Below the pieces are notes generated by a model. The model was not told the origin of the DNA and searched no databases. It was given only the letters and a program-made list of their open reading frames with translations. This document shows, piece after piece, positions 50,194 through 58,954 of a stretch of 64,000 nt of DNA. Location of the stretch: positions 1,674,001 to 1,738,000 of the forward strand of contig NZ_JARUBL010000001.1 in the NCBI RefSeq assembly GCF_029626155.1. Reading direction: 5' to 3'. Source of the stretch: Solwaraspora sp. WMMD1047. Its GTDB lineage: Bacteria; Actinomycetota; Actinomycetes; Mycobacteriales; Micromonosporaceae. The first letter of the stretch is position 1; each line of letters starts with the position of its first letter. The position numbers and the translations under genes were made by a program.

Positions 50194-51570
50194 TCAGGCA
50201 GCCTGAAGCACCGGGCGCGCCCGTTCAGAGAACTCCCGCACCGCAGGTAGCCCGACGTGCGGTGCAAGCCGAGCCGCGAGGGCCGCGAGATAGTCACGCG
50301 ACCGGACCGATCCCAGTCCCTCGGCCGCCTCGACGGCCTGCACTCCCACCGAACTGGCCTGCTCGAACTCCCCGGACTGGGCATGGGCGACAGCCAACAG
50401 GGCGAGGTTGAACTGCCGGCCCCGAGCGAATCTGCGGCCGTCCATCTGAAGCGACCGCGACGCGAACCGCACGGCAAGTTCACCCCGGCCCAGCGCGGAG
50501 AAGCAGTGCCCGAACTTCGCCGCCAGATACGACTCGTCGAAGTAGCCGATCCATTGCGGCGCGCTGGTGCGGTCAGCGCGGTCGAAAGCGCGTTCGGCCC
50601 GGTCAAGCGCGTCCGCGCAGGCTGCCTCGTCACCCCCGACGGCATGGCCCTGCGCCTCCAGGACGGCGGACTCGGCCTGGATGGCACCCACCCCGGCCTC
50701 GGCAGCGGTGCGCCCCGCCGCACGAGCCAGGTCGACTGCTTCCACCGAGGCGCCCAGGTAGGCCGCCTGATGGCTCATCGCCGCGAGGATCTCCGCACCC
50801 AACGGCTGGTCGCCGGCTGCCGCGGCCAGCCGGAGTGCCTGGACCAGGTACCGCTGCGCCAGGCCATGCATGCCGACGTCGTACGACGCCCAACCGGCGA
50901 GCTGGGTAGCCTCCGCTGCGGCGGAGAAGAGGGCAGTACCGGTGCGGGCGTCGTACCGGCCCTGCAGCATCGGGGCGACGTCGGTGTTGAGGAAACGGAC
51001 CAGCCCGTCACGAACGTGCGCACCGCCGTACTGGTTGTCCAGTATCCGGTAGACATTCGTGATCTGTCGTACCGTCTCGACGTCCGGTGCGCCCACGAGA
51101 CGATCGCCGTCCATGGCCGGTCGCTCGTCGAGCCGGGTGGTCAACCAGCGCAGCGCCGGAGTGAGAAACAGCGTCGCGTTGAAACCCGTGCCGACCAGCA
51201 GATCTCGCCGTTGCATGTCTTCCCGCCAGAGCGTCGTCGCGGCCACCACGCCATGTCGCCAGTCCGAGGCGAACTCTAGCCCCGCACCCGGCACACCGAC
51301 CGGCTCCGCAGACGGTGCGAGCTGTCCGCCGCTGTCGGCTGACACCGTCCGGACAAGGGCCGACAGTTGACCACCAGCGTCCAGCGCGGCGTCGAGCAGC
51401 GTCACCACGGACAGGCTTGGCCGCTTGCCGCCGGCCTCCAGGTCCCATAGATACCCGTGTGAACAATGGACTCGCTGCCCGAGCCGTCGAAGCGAAAGCC
51501 CTCGCTGCTCACGTAGCTCCTTCAGGCGTTGCCCGAAGGTTGGGTCGACGGCGACGATCTGTCGCGGCAT
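50194..51570 (-). CDS. XRE-family regulator with TPR-like domain
   Basis: A 458-residue protein. N-terminal XRE HTH: FGQRLKELREQRGLSLRRLG and VHCSHGYLWDLEAGGKRPS (about 12-50), followed by a long helical array like tetratricopeptide repeats. GAGGAGCGTGTC precedes ATG 51570. Actinomycete proteins of this build sense small molecules or peptides and control a nearby operon; the Nudix gene meets it stop-to-stop, so the target may be the modification operon. Confidence 0.85.
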   Translation of the reverse strand: MPRQIVAVDPTFGQRLKELREQRGLSLRRLGQRVHCSHGYLWDLEAGGKRPSLSVVTLLDAALDAGGQLSALVRTVSADSGGQLAPSAEPVGVPGAGLEFASDWRHGVVAATTLWREDMQRRDLLVGTGFNATLFLTPALRWLTTRLDERPAMDGDRLVGAPDVETVRQITNVYRILDNQYGGAHVRDGLVRFLNTDVAPMLQGRYDARTGTALFSAAAEATQLAGWASYDVGMHGLAQRYLVQALRLAAAAGDQPLGAEILAAMSHQAAYLGASVEAVDLARAAGRTAAEAGVGAIQAESAVLEAQGHAVGGDEAACADALDRAERAFDRADRTSAPQWIGYFDESYLAAKFGHCFSALGRGELAVRFASRSLQMDGRRFARGRQFNLALLAVAHAQSGEFEQASSVGVQAVEAAEGLGSVRSRDYLAALAARLAPHVGLPAVREFSERARPVLQAA

Positions 51571-52810
51571 GACACGCTCCTCATCGGAGGTCGTGATAGT
51601 CCGGCTGCCGACCGTTTGGTGGCGACAACGTGGCTCGACCGTACCCGCTGTAGGGCGACGGCGCGATCACGAAACGTATCGGGTGCCGCTCGGGTCGAGG
51701 ATGTCCGATGAAAGCGCTTCGCATGTGAGTTGCCGGCCATCGGCGACATGCTCACCCGCGCCGGCGAGCTGCGGTACGCCAACCAGCTACAGCCGTGCGC
51801 CTCTGGCCGTCTCACCTTCTGAGATAGAAGCCCATACGCGCCAAGATTCTTTTGACCTGTTCAGGTGGGAAGTCCGTCCGGGCTGGTATCGATGCGAGTC
51901 GGCCAGTCCGGACGCGTCCTGCTGCGTCCAAGAGCGCCACGAACGGGCGCCGATGCAGGTGGTTGACAGGGTGCTGTTGTTGGAGGCGTACTGGGACCTA
52001 TGCGACCGCTCGGCGGTCTGCCTTCCGGGTTGCCCGGTCAGTCTGGTGGCGCTTCTTCGGGAGCGTCGCCGATCGTTCCGGGCTCTGGAGTCGGGTAGGC
52101 CGTCGATGGTAACGAGCGACAGGGGGAACGTGATGAAGGATTCCTACCCGGCTGGGTGAGCCGCCGGTGTGATGCCGCGCCGTCGTCGGCTGAGTCCGTC
52201 GGCGTCCCCCTGTCCCCTCAGTCGCGCTCGACCGGGGATTGCCCCGAATGCCGGTCGCGTACCGGATCGGTCTCCTCGTCGTTGTAGTTCTTCTGCGCGT
52301 CCGCGCTGGTCACCGTCTTCGGCGGTTGGCTCTGCACGATGACGTGGCTGCATGGTCGTCCCGGCTTCGCGACGGCTCGTTCGTTGACAACTCCACAGTG
52401 ACGTCTGCACTGCCCCCACCCCCGCCCTCGCCGGAGGGCATCCCGCTGCTGCCACTGCCCCTCGGGCGCCGCCTGGCTCCCGAGGGGGGTCAGTGGCTTT
52501 CATCCGACGCCGGACCGCTGACGTCGGCGACTTACTCGACAAGGAGTTCCGTTGTTCTCCAAGCTTTCGCCCGCTGCCATGGCCGGTGGCGGTGACAGTT
52601 TCCGGCTTGACCCCCGTTCCGGGGTCAGGCTTGCCGTCCGGGTTGAGGTCGGTCTTCGGCCGGACCCCCGGACGGACCCCTGGTTCGTTCTCACACCGCA
52701 GGTCGCCCGGTCTGTCAGTAGTGGCTGGTTGTCCTGCGACAGACCCGTCCTGGTCTCTGGTCTCTCCCCCTGGGGAGGCCGTATGCGTATCGGAGAGGAG
52801 GTGACGGTAG
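51571..52810. other. 1.24-kb stretch with no supportable gene
   Basis: Several open frames exist on both strands but none has a convincing RBS, codon pattern or recognisable motif. The last 100 bp hold the RBS region (GGAGAGGAGG) of the relaxation gene. A hairpin TGACCCC-CGTTCC-GGGGTCA lies at 52608-52627. The region may be a decayed gene or the control region of the mobility module. Confidence 0.6.
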
Positions 52811-53701
52811 ATGGATGATCCTGTTCTGCGGGTGCAGTCGCAGTTGACCGCCCGGGATCGGGTGTTGCTGGGTTGGCTCTACGACCACGGGGTGCTGACC
52901 TCGTTCCAGATCGCGCATGCCCTGTTCCCGTCCCTCGATTTCTGTCAGCGCCGGTTGCGGACGTTGTACCGGTTGCGGTTGGTGGGGCGGTTCCGGCCGC
53001 AGCGCGCCGACGGTGGCTCGTACCCGTATCACTACGTGATCGACCAGCTCGGTGCGGAGGTGGTGGCCGCTGGCCGCGATGAGCGGCCACCTCGTCGTGA
53101 TCATGCCCGGGTGGAGCGGCGCCGGTGGACGTCGAGCCGCACCCTGGAGCACCGGCTCGGCGTGAACGGGTTCTTCACCGACCTCGCCGGCTACGCCCGC
53201 ACCCACCCCGAGGCCCGACTGGGGGAGTGGTGGTCGGAGTCGGCGTGTCAACGCTCGGGGATGTTCACCCGGCCGGAGGATCCGGGTCTGGTGCGCGCGT
53301 ATCAGCCCCGGGTACGCCCCGACGGCTACGGCCTGTGGACCGTCAGGGGTGTCGAGGTGCCGTTCCTCGTGGAGTTCGACACCGGTGGTGAGCAGCTGTC
53401 GGTGCTGACCCGCAAATTGGTCGGCTACCGGGAGTTGTTCGTCAGGCTGGGGCGGGCGTGGCCGGTGCTGTTCTGGCTGCACTCCGCCGCCCGGGAACGT
53501 AACCTGCGCCGGCTGTTGGCCGAGATGCCGCCGCTGGTGCCGGTCGCTACCGGGGCCCGCGACCAGGCCACCACAGCGAGTCTGTGCCCCGCTGAGGCGG
53601 TGTGGGCGGTGGCCGGCGACGACGGACAACGACGGACGCTCGCCGACCTGGCGGTGTGGGTCGTCGACGACCGTGACCTGGACGGGGAGGTCGCGGCGTG
53701 A
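52811..53701 (+). CDS. Replication-relaxation family protein
   Basis: A 296-residue protein. A winged-HTH-like N-terminus (LTARDRVLLGWLYDHGVLTS; then QRRLRTLYRLRLV) and a C-terminal nuclease-like half with FLVEFDTGGEQLSVLTRKL and RERNLRRLLAEM. These are features of the actinomycete replication-relaxation (relaxase-like) family found on integrative elements and plasmids. Start ATG 52811 has GGAGAGGAGG upstream. Likely nicks or binds element DNA in transfer or replication. Confidence 0.75.
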   Translation: MDDPVLRVQSQLTARDRVLLGWLYDHGVLTSFQIAHALFPSLDFCQRRLRTLYRLRLVGRFRPQRADGGSYPYHYVIDQLGAEVVAAGRDERPPRRDHARVERRRWTSSRTLEHRLGVNGFFTDLAGYARTHPEARLGEWWSESACQRSGMFTRPEDPGLVRAYQPRVRPDGYGLWTVRGVEVPFLVEFDTGGEQLSVLTRKLVGYRELFVRLGRAWPVLFWLHSAARERNLRRLLAEMPPLVPVATGARDQATTASLCPAEAVWAVAGDDGQRRTLADLAVWVVDDRDLDGEVAA

Positions 53702-54027
53702 GCCTTGTCAGAGCGCTGGACGCCTTCTGGACACGGTCCGCGTACGGGACCGCAGCGGGGTGGTCCTCTCGCCGATCTGTCAGCGTCGCGCCGGTGGTGG
53801 CTGACAGACCGGTGACAGATCCGGAACGCCCTGACAGTGCGAGGGCAGAGGTATCGTCTCGGCTCTCATCCTGCGGGTCCGCGATCCACGTCTGGGCCGG
53901 TCCGCTCACGGTCCCGGACCGGCTCGCGGGGACCACCCGTCCACTCGCCCGGTCCACCCTGCCGGACGGACCGGGGACGTCTGTGGTCCGGTCCGGGGAG
54001 GTGGTCCGTCACGGCAGCATCAGGTGA
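53698..54027 (+). CDS. Possible short coupled gene, weak support
   Basis: A 109-residue frame that starts at a GTG overlapping the relaxation-gene stop (GTGA). The translation is Ser/Arg/Thr-rich and low in recognisable structure, and it covers a 375-bp stretch between two recognised genes that otherwise has no gene. May be only a non-coding spacer. Confidence 0.3.
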   Translation: MSLVRALDAFWTRSAYGTAAGWSSRRSVSVAPVVADRPVTDPERPDSARAEVSSRLSSCGSAIHVWAGPLTVPDRLAGTTRPLARSTLPDGPGTSVVRSGEVVRHGSIR

Positions 54028-54076
54028 CGCAGGTGCCGGCTCGGGACGTAGCCGGACCGAGGGCTTCGTCCAGGTC

Positions 54077-54967
54077 GTGATCATGCTCGCTATCGGCGGG
54101 GCGGCTGGTGCGGCCAGCTTCACACACGTCCGCGACGTTGCTGCCGCTCACGGCCAGCCGGGTTGGTTGGCCTGGGCGGACGCGATCGTGTTGGAGCTGA
54201 TGTCCATCGCCTCCGGATTGGAACTCCGCCGCCGGAAACGCGCTCGCGTTTCGACGGTGTTCCCGGCGACGGTGCTGGCCTGCGCGGTGACGCTGTCTCT
54301 CGCGGCGCAGGTGGTGGAGGCCGAACCCTCACCGATCGGCTGGATCGCCGCGGCCGTGCCCGCGCTCGGCTTCCTTGTCATGGTCAAGATCGCCCTCGGC
54401 TATGCCGACACCACAACCGCGTCCGCGCAACCAGATGCCGACGCGCCGACCGACCAGCCGGCGGACCAGTCCACCACCGCCAACCCGGCCCAGTCTGGCC
54501 GGGACTACGACAGCCGGTCCCCACGACCGGCTGCGGACCGGGCCCTGCGCGCACCGACCGTCCACGACACCAGCAACGACAACGATCACAAAGGCCCGGA
54601 CCGTCCTCGTACTGGTGGACCGGTCCACCGACACCGGTCGGGACGGCGCGGACCGTCCACCCACCCCACCGAGGAGTTGCTCGCCATCGCCAGACGCTTC
54701 CAAGACCACCTCGCCGCTGAAGGCCGGCCGCTGACCCGGGCTGCCCTGGCCGCCGCGCTGCGCTCCACCGGACACACCGTGTCCAACACCAGAGCATCGC
54801 AGCTGCTGAAGATCCTCAAAGCTGAACCGCTCTCGGCGTCTTCGTCTCGTGACGAGGCCGCCGGGTGGCCGGTCAGTTACAGCGCACCACCGACAACGCC
54901 GGCACCCGCCGCTGCCGCACTCGCTTCTCAACAGCTTCAACCGCAGTCAGGAGACCCAACACCATGA
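54077..54967 (+). CDS. DUF2637 (Spd-like) membrane protein
   Basis: About 296 residues, start uncertain (GTG 54077 or ATG 54083). N-terminal half: four hydrophobic segments with the DUF2637 signature AAHGQPGWLAWADAIVLELM. Then a hydrophilic, Asp/Thr/Pro-rich linker and a C-terminal helical domain (PTEELLAIARRFQDHLAAEG) like a small DNA-binding HTH. Such Spd-type proteins are linked to plasmid spread in actinomycetes. Coupled to the xis-like gene (ATGA). Confidence 0.7.
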   Translation: MIMLAIGGAAGAASFTHVRDVAAAHGQPGWLAWADAIVLELMSIASGLELRRRKRARVSTVFPATVLACAVTLSLAAQVVEAEPSPIGWIAAAVPALGFLVMVKIALGYADTTTASAQPDADAPTDQPADQSTTANPAQSGRDYDSRSPRPAADRALRAPTVHDTSNDNDHKGPDRPRTGGPVHRHRSGRRGPSTHPTEELLAIARRFQDHLAAEGRPLTRAALAAALRSTGHTVSNTRASQLLKILKAEPLSASSSRDEAAGWPVSYSAPPTTPAPAAAALASQQLQPQSGDPTP

Positions 54968-55362
54968 GCGCCAACACCACTTCAACCCGCGATACCCGAT
55001 CGACCAGCCCACACCCCACGGCCGGTACGCCGTGGACCGCCGAGCGGATCCGCGCGCTCGGCGCCGCCACCACCCTGCCCATCGCCGCGGCGGTACTCGG
55101 CATCAGCCGATCTCAGGCATACCGCCTGGCCGCCGCCGATACTTTCCCGGCACCCGTGATCCGGGCCGGCACCCGCATCATCGTCCCGGTGGCCGGACTC
55201 CTGCGACTTCTCCTGCTCGACAGCACCATCCCGACCTCCGACGACGGCCGGCGACTTGATCCCGTCCCGGAGTCGAGCGTGGATGCAACGACCCCGCCTC
55301 CAGCGGACTACAACCGTCACCGCTGGCGGCACCGTGCCGAGCATCCAGGAGACGATGAGTGA
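54964..55362 (+). CDS. Excisionase-like HTH protein
   Basis: A 132-residue protein with a MerR-like HTH: LPIAAAVLGISRSQAYRLAA, then a wing (FPAPVIRAGTRIIVPVAGLL). It sits directly upstream of the integrase and its stop overlaps the integrase start (TGAGTG), the standard xis-int order. Likely the recombination directionality factor. Confidence 0.75.
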   Translation: MSANTTSTRDTRSTSPHPTAGTPWTAERIRALGAATTLPIAAAVLGISRSQAYRLAAADTFPAPVIRAGTRIIVPVAGLLRLLLLDSTIPTSDDGRRLDPVPESSVDATTPPPADYNRHRWRHRAEHPGDDE

Positions 55363-56832
55363 AGGGATCCACCTTCAAACGTTGTGGATGCCGCGACACC
55401 ACCACGGGTCGGCGACTGGGACGATCCTGTCCTCAGCTTCGCCGGCCCGGCGGCGGTTGGTCCCGCAACCACGGCCAATGGCACTGGCAGATCGAAGTCC
55501 CGGCCCGTGCCGACGGCACCCGACGCCCGCTCCGCCACGGCCCCTACGCCGCCCAGGCCGATGCCGACGCGGTCCTGGACCGCATCCGGGCCGCGCTCGC
55601 CGTCCCCGACCCCACCGACCCCCACGTCACCGTCAAGACCGGCGACCTCATCGAAACCGCCGTCAAGACCGGCGCGCCCATCCCCACCCCGGACCAGATC
55701 CGCCGGGCGCTGCACCTGGACATCACTCCGACCGAACTGCCGACGATGGCCGTCTACCTCACCGACTGGCTCGCCGGGCGCAAGAACATCAAGAAGGGAA
55801 CGCTGCGTTCGTACGAGGGGCACGTCCGGCTGTACCTGATCCCGTACCTCGGACACTTGCGCATCGACCGGCTCCGCCCTGGCCACATCGACGCCATGCA
55901 CGACGCCATCGACGAACGCAACACCACCATCAACACCCTTCGCGCCAGCCGAGACCAAACCAAGCGCGACCAGGTCAAGAACCAACGCATCGTCGGCCCG
56001 GCGACACAGCACCGCATCCACGCCACGCTGCGCAAGGCTCTCAACGACGCGATGCGCCGCCACCGGCTCATCGACACCAACCCCGCCCTGATGGTCGAAC
56101 TACCCCCGGCCCGGCCACCGAAGCCGACCATCTGGACCGACCAGCGCGTCAAGACCTGGCGCGACACCGGCAAGACCCCCAGCCCTGTCATGATCTGGAC
56201 CCCCGAACACACCGGACGATTCCTCGACCACACCCACGACGCCCGCGACCGGCTCTACGCCCTCTACCACCTCATCACCTTCACCGGCCTACGCCGAGGT
56301 GAAGCCTGCGGCCTGCACTGGGACGACCTCGAGCTCGACGCCCGGACCCTCACCGTCCGCTGGCAACTCGTCCAACACGGCTGGGCCACCGCCATCGACA
56401 CTCCGAAAAACCACCGACAGCGAAGCCGCCGTCGCCCTCGACACCGAGACCGTCGCGGTGCTGCGCGCTCACCGCACCCGGCAGCACCGCGAACGGCTCG
56501 CCGCCGGTGCTGCCTGGACCAAGACCGGACTGGTCTTCACCACGCAGACTGGTGGTCGGCTGCATCCCGCCGACGTCACCGACCACTTCCACCACCTCGC
56601 CCTGCAGGCCGGGCTACCACCCATCCGGCTTCACGACCTCCGCCACGGCGCCGCCACCATGGGCCTCGCCGCCGGTGTGCAGATGAAGGTCATCTCCAAC
56701 CGACTTCGCCACTCCAGCCCACACTTCACCGCCAAGTTCTACGGCGACGTCCTCCCCGAGCTCTCACACGCCGCCGCCGAAGCAACCGCGTCGGCTGTCC
56801 CGCTTCGACGTGGCGTGACATGGCCTGGGTAG
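55359..56832 (+). pseudogene. Tyrosine site-specific integrase, frameshifted
   Basis: Begins GTG 55359 (MKGSTFKRCGCRD, the usual N-terminus of actinomycete integrases). SAM-like core-binding region with YEGHVRLYLIPYLGHLRI, then catalytic Arg in TFTGLRRGEACGLHW. At about 56405 a run of five A (CCGAAAAACC) breaks the frame; removing one A restores TPKTTDSEAAVALD and leads to HDLRHGAATMGLA, NRLRHSS and KFYGDV, i.e. the catalytic H-x-x-R, His and Tyr. About 490 residues if repaired. As given, the protein lacks its catalytic end, unless the extra A is a read error or a frameshift is programmed. Confidence 0.8.
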
Positions 56833-57087
56833 CTGGCGGCTGCCTCTGGGAGCCAGCAGCATCGGCTCCGAACCGAAAGGGCTGCCTGGGACGTTCGTGC
56901 ACGGCCTCTCCAGATAGCAGCGTCGGCCGCAACTTCTCCGGGACCTCTGCCTTACCCAGCGGCAACTGGATCGAGCCTGAACCGAAACCACCAGCCACAG
57001 CGCAAGCAACCAGGTAAGGCCGGTCTTCCAGCTACCTGACTGCCAACCAACCGTTCGGACTCGCGGCGCACCTTAACGGGCCAAAAT

Positions 57088-57111
57088 CTCGCTAGCGAGG
57101 TGCGCTAGGGT
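57088..57111 (+). promoter_or_regulatory. Promoter with palindrome for the hsd/ptu operon
   Basis: CTCGCTAGCGAG, a perfect 12-bp palindrome (57088-57099), lies 6 bp upstream of the -10 box TAGGGT (57106-57111), covering the spacer between -35 and -10. The mRNA would start at or near ATG 57119. Good position for repressor control of a potentially toxic operon. Confidence 0.45.
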
Positions 57112-57118
57112 ACCCGTC

Positions 57119-57208
57119 ATGCGCCTTCCCGTCAGGATCTTGAGCCAACGACCCTGTGGGCTCAAGGCGGGCGGGAAACAAGTCGTCGCTGGGAGGGTGG
57201 CAGCATAA
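57119..57208 (+). CDS. 29-codon leader ORF before hsdS
   Basis: ATG 57119 is 7 nt from the -10 box TAGGGT, the leaderless pattern. The 29-residue, Arg/Lys-rich frame ends in TAA at 57206-57208, immediately in front of the hsdS ATG 57209, so translation of the leader could reinitiate on hsdS. GGGAGGGTGG near its end may serve as an RBS for hsdS. Too short to appear in routine gene calls. Confidence 0.4.
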   Translation: MRLPVRILSQRPCGLKAGGKQVVAGRVAA

Positions 57209-58954
57209 ATGGCCAGCGCTCTGTTGACTGAGCTTTACCCTGTCTCGCCGACGAACTTGCCAGCGGGCTGGGAGTACAGGCCATTGGGTGAACTGATAAC
57301 TGATGCGCGCAGCGGCTTCTCGTCCGGTTCACACAATAGCGATGGGGTTGGCATCCCGCACTTGCGTCCGATGAATATTGACCGCAGTGGCAGTGTAAAT
57401 CTCAATCAAATTAAGTACGTCTCGGCAGATGCATCGAGTCTCCGGCTCCAGCGCGGCGACATCGTCTTTAACAACACAAACAGTCGCGAGCATGTCGGCA
57501 AGAGTGCCGTCTTCGACTTGGTTGACGCTGAGTGGGGATTCTCCAACCACATAACTCGCCTTCGCTTGCAGCAGGGGCTCCTACCCCAGTTTGTAGCTTG
57601 TCAGCTCCTCTATCTATGGGAGTGTGGATACTTCCGCTTCCATGCGAAGCAGCACGTGAATCAAGCGAGCATCTCGACAAGTACACTGACCAGCCGAGTG
57701 CCGCTACTGGTGGCTCCGCTATCCGAGCAGCAGGATTTGATTGACCGTATAGAAAAGAACCGGTCAGTACTTGACTCCATCGCCATGGCGGTGGACGGTG
57801 CGCGATCCAGACTCGGTCGTTACGAAGACCAGACCATCCTCGATGCTGTCGCTGGTCGCCTTGTGCCGACAGAGGCTGAGTTGGCAGCGGAGAGGTCGGG
57901 CACGTATGTCTCAGGCAGGGAGCTACTCAAGAAGATAAACGATAGAGTAGCCGCCCAAGCGGGTGCGCTCTTCAATGCAAAGCCGCGGCGTTCATACAAG
58001 CGAAGCATCATCGATGTATCTACATCAGATGCGAGTGGCCTTCCCGACGGATGGGCCCAGGCGCGGGTGGATGAGGTTGGCCTTGTGACACTAGGCAAGA
58101 AGCGGGAACCCAGCTCTCATTCGGGCCCATATATGAGACCTTACCTCCGCGTGGCTAACGTGTACGAGGATCGCATCGACGTCAGCGACGTGCTTGAAAT
58201 GAACTTCACCCCGCAGGACTACAAGACGTACCGGCTGGAATATGGCGACATACTCTTGAACGAGGGCCAAAGTCCGGAGCTGGTAGGAAGGCCCGCCATG
58301 TATCGGGAGGAGCTGCCGGGCGGGTGCTTCCAGATGACGCTGCTTCGGTTCCGTGCGTACCCAGGGGTGAGCGCGACGTTCGCTCTCTTGGTTTTTCGTG
58401 CCTACTTGCGCACTGGTCGGTTTAGAGAAGCGGCGCGATGGAGTACAAACATCGCGCATCTTAGTACGCAACGGTTTGCGGCCCTGCCGTTTCCTCTCCC
58501 TCCGCTAGAGGAACAAGAGCGAATCGTTGAAGAAGCGACGCGGCGGCTCCATGCTGTGGAGAACCTTTCGCAGGTGCTTTCGGCAATCGATGATCGAGTG
58601 CTATTGGCCAGGCAAGCTTCCCTTAGGGTCGTTTTTCCTGGGGCAGTTGTTCATGGTGTCGTTCCCGCCGTAGGCGAGGAAACTGACCAAGGTGAGTCTT
58701 CTCCTGTAGGACGGCGCATGGCTCGACGATCACGTGCGGGTGGCCGAAATTCGACAAGAGTCGACCTTCTGAAGGCGTTAGCCGACGCCGAAACTGCGCT
58801 TAGGCCAGAGGAGCTATTGGACGCCTCCGGATATTCCGAAGAACTCATTGATGAGTTCTATTCGGACCTGCGCGGACAAATTTATGCAGGCAGAGTAACG
58901 GAGGTTCGCGACGCTCACGGCGAGCCATTCCTAAATCTCGCGGAGCGGCAATGA
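57209..58954 (+). CDS. hsdS: Type I specificity subunit HsdS with C-terminal extension
   Basis: A 581-residue DNA-recognition subunit. Two target-recognition domains: first about 18-160 (GWEYRPLGELITDARSGFSS; QHVNQASISTSTLTS), second about 275-440 (LPDGWAQARVDEVGLVTLG; NIAHLSTQRFAALPFPLPPL), each followed by a helical spacer (SEQQDLIDRIEKNRSVLDSI; EEQERIVEEATRRL). A C-terminal extra domain (about 510-581, VDLLKALADAETALRPEELL) looks like a winged helix. The N6-adenine methylase subunit is encoded last in the operon. Confidence 0.88.
   Translation: MASALLTELYPVSPTNLPAGWEYRPLGELITDARSGFSSGSHNSDGVGIPHLRPMNIDRSGSVNLNQIKYVSADASSLRLQRGDIVFNNTNSREHVGKSAVFDLVDAEWGFSNHITRLRLQQGLLPQFVACQLLYLWECGYFRFHAKQHVNQASISTSTLTSRVPLLVAPLSEQQDLIDRIEKNRSVLDSIAMAVDGARSRLGRYEDQTILDAVAGRLVPTEAELAAERSGTYVSGRELLKKINDRVAAQAGALFNAKPRRSYKRSIIDVSTSDASGLPDGWAQARVDEVGLVTLGKKREPSSHSGPYMRPYLRVANVYEDRIDVSDVLEMNFTPQDYKTYRLEYGDILLNEGQSPELVGRPAMYREELPGGCFQMTLLRFRAYPGVSATFALLVFRAYLRTGRFREAARWSTNIAHLSTQRFAALPFPLPPLEEQERIVEEATRRLHAVENLSQVLSAIDDRVLLARQASLRVVFPGAVVHGVVPAVGEETDQGESSPVGRRMARRSRAGGRNSTRVDLLKALADAETALRPEELLDASGYSEELIDEFYSDLRGQIYAGRVTEVRDAHGEPFLNLAERQ

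Noticed and set aside
51425-52159. 244-residue frame after the XRE gene
   Set aside because: Overlaps the XRE 5' end antisense, no RBS, no recognisable fold; not called.
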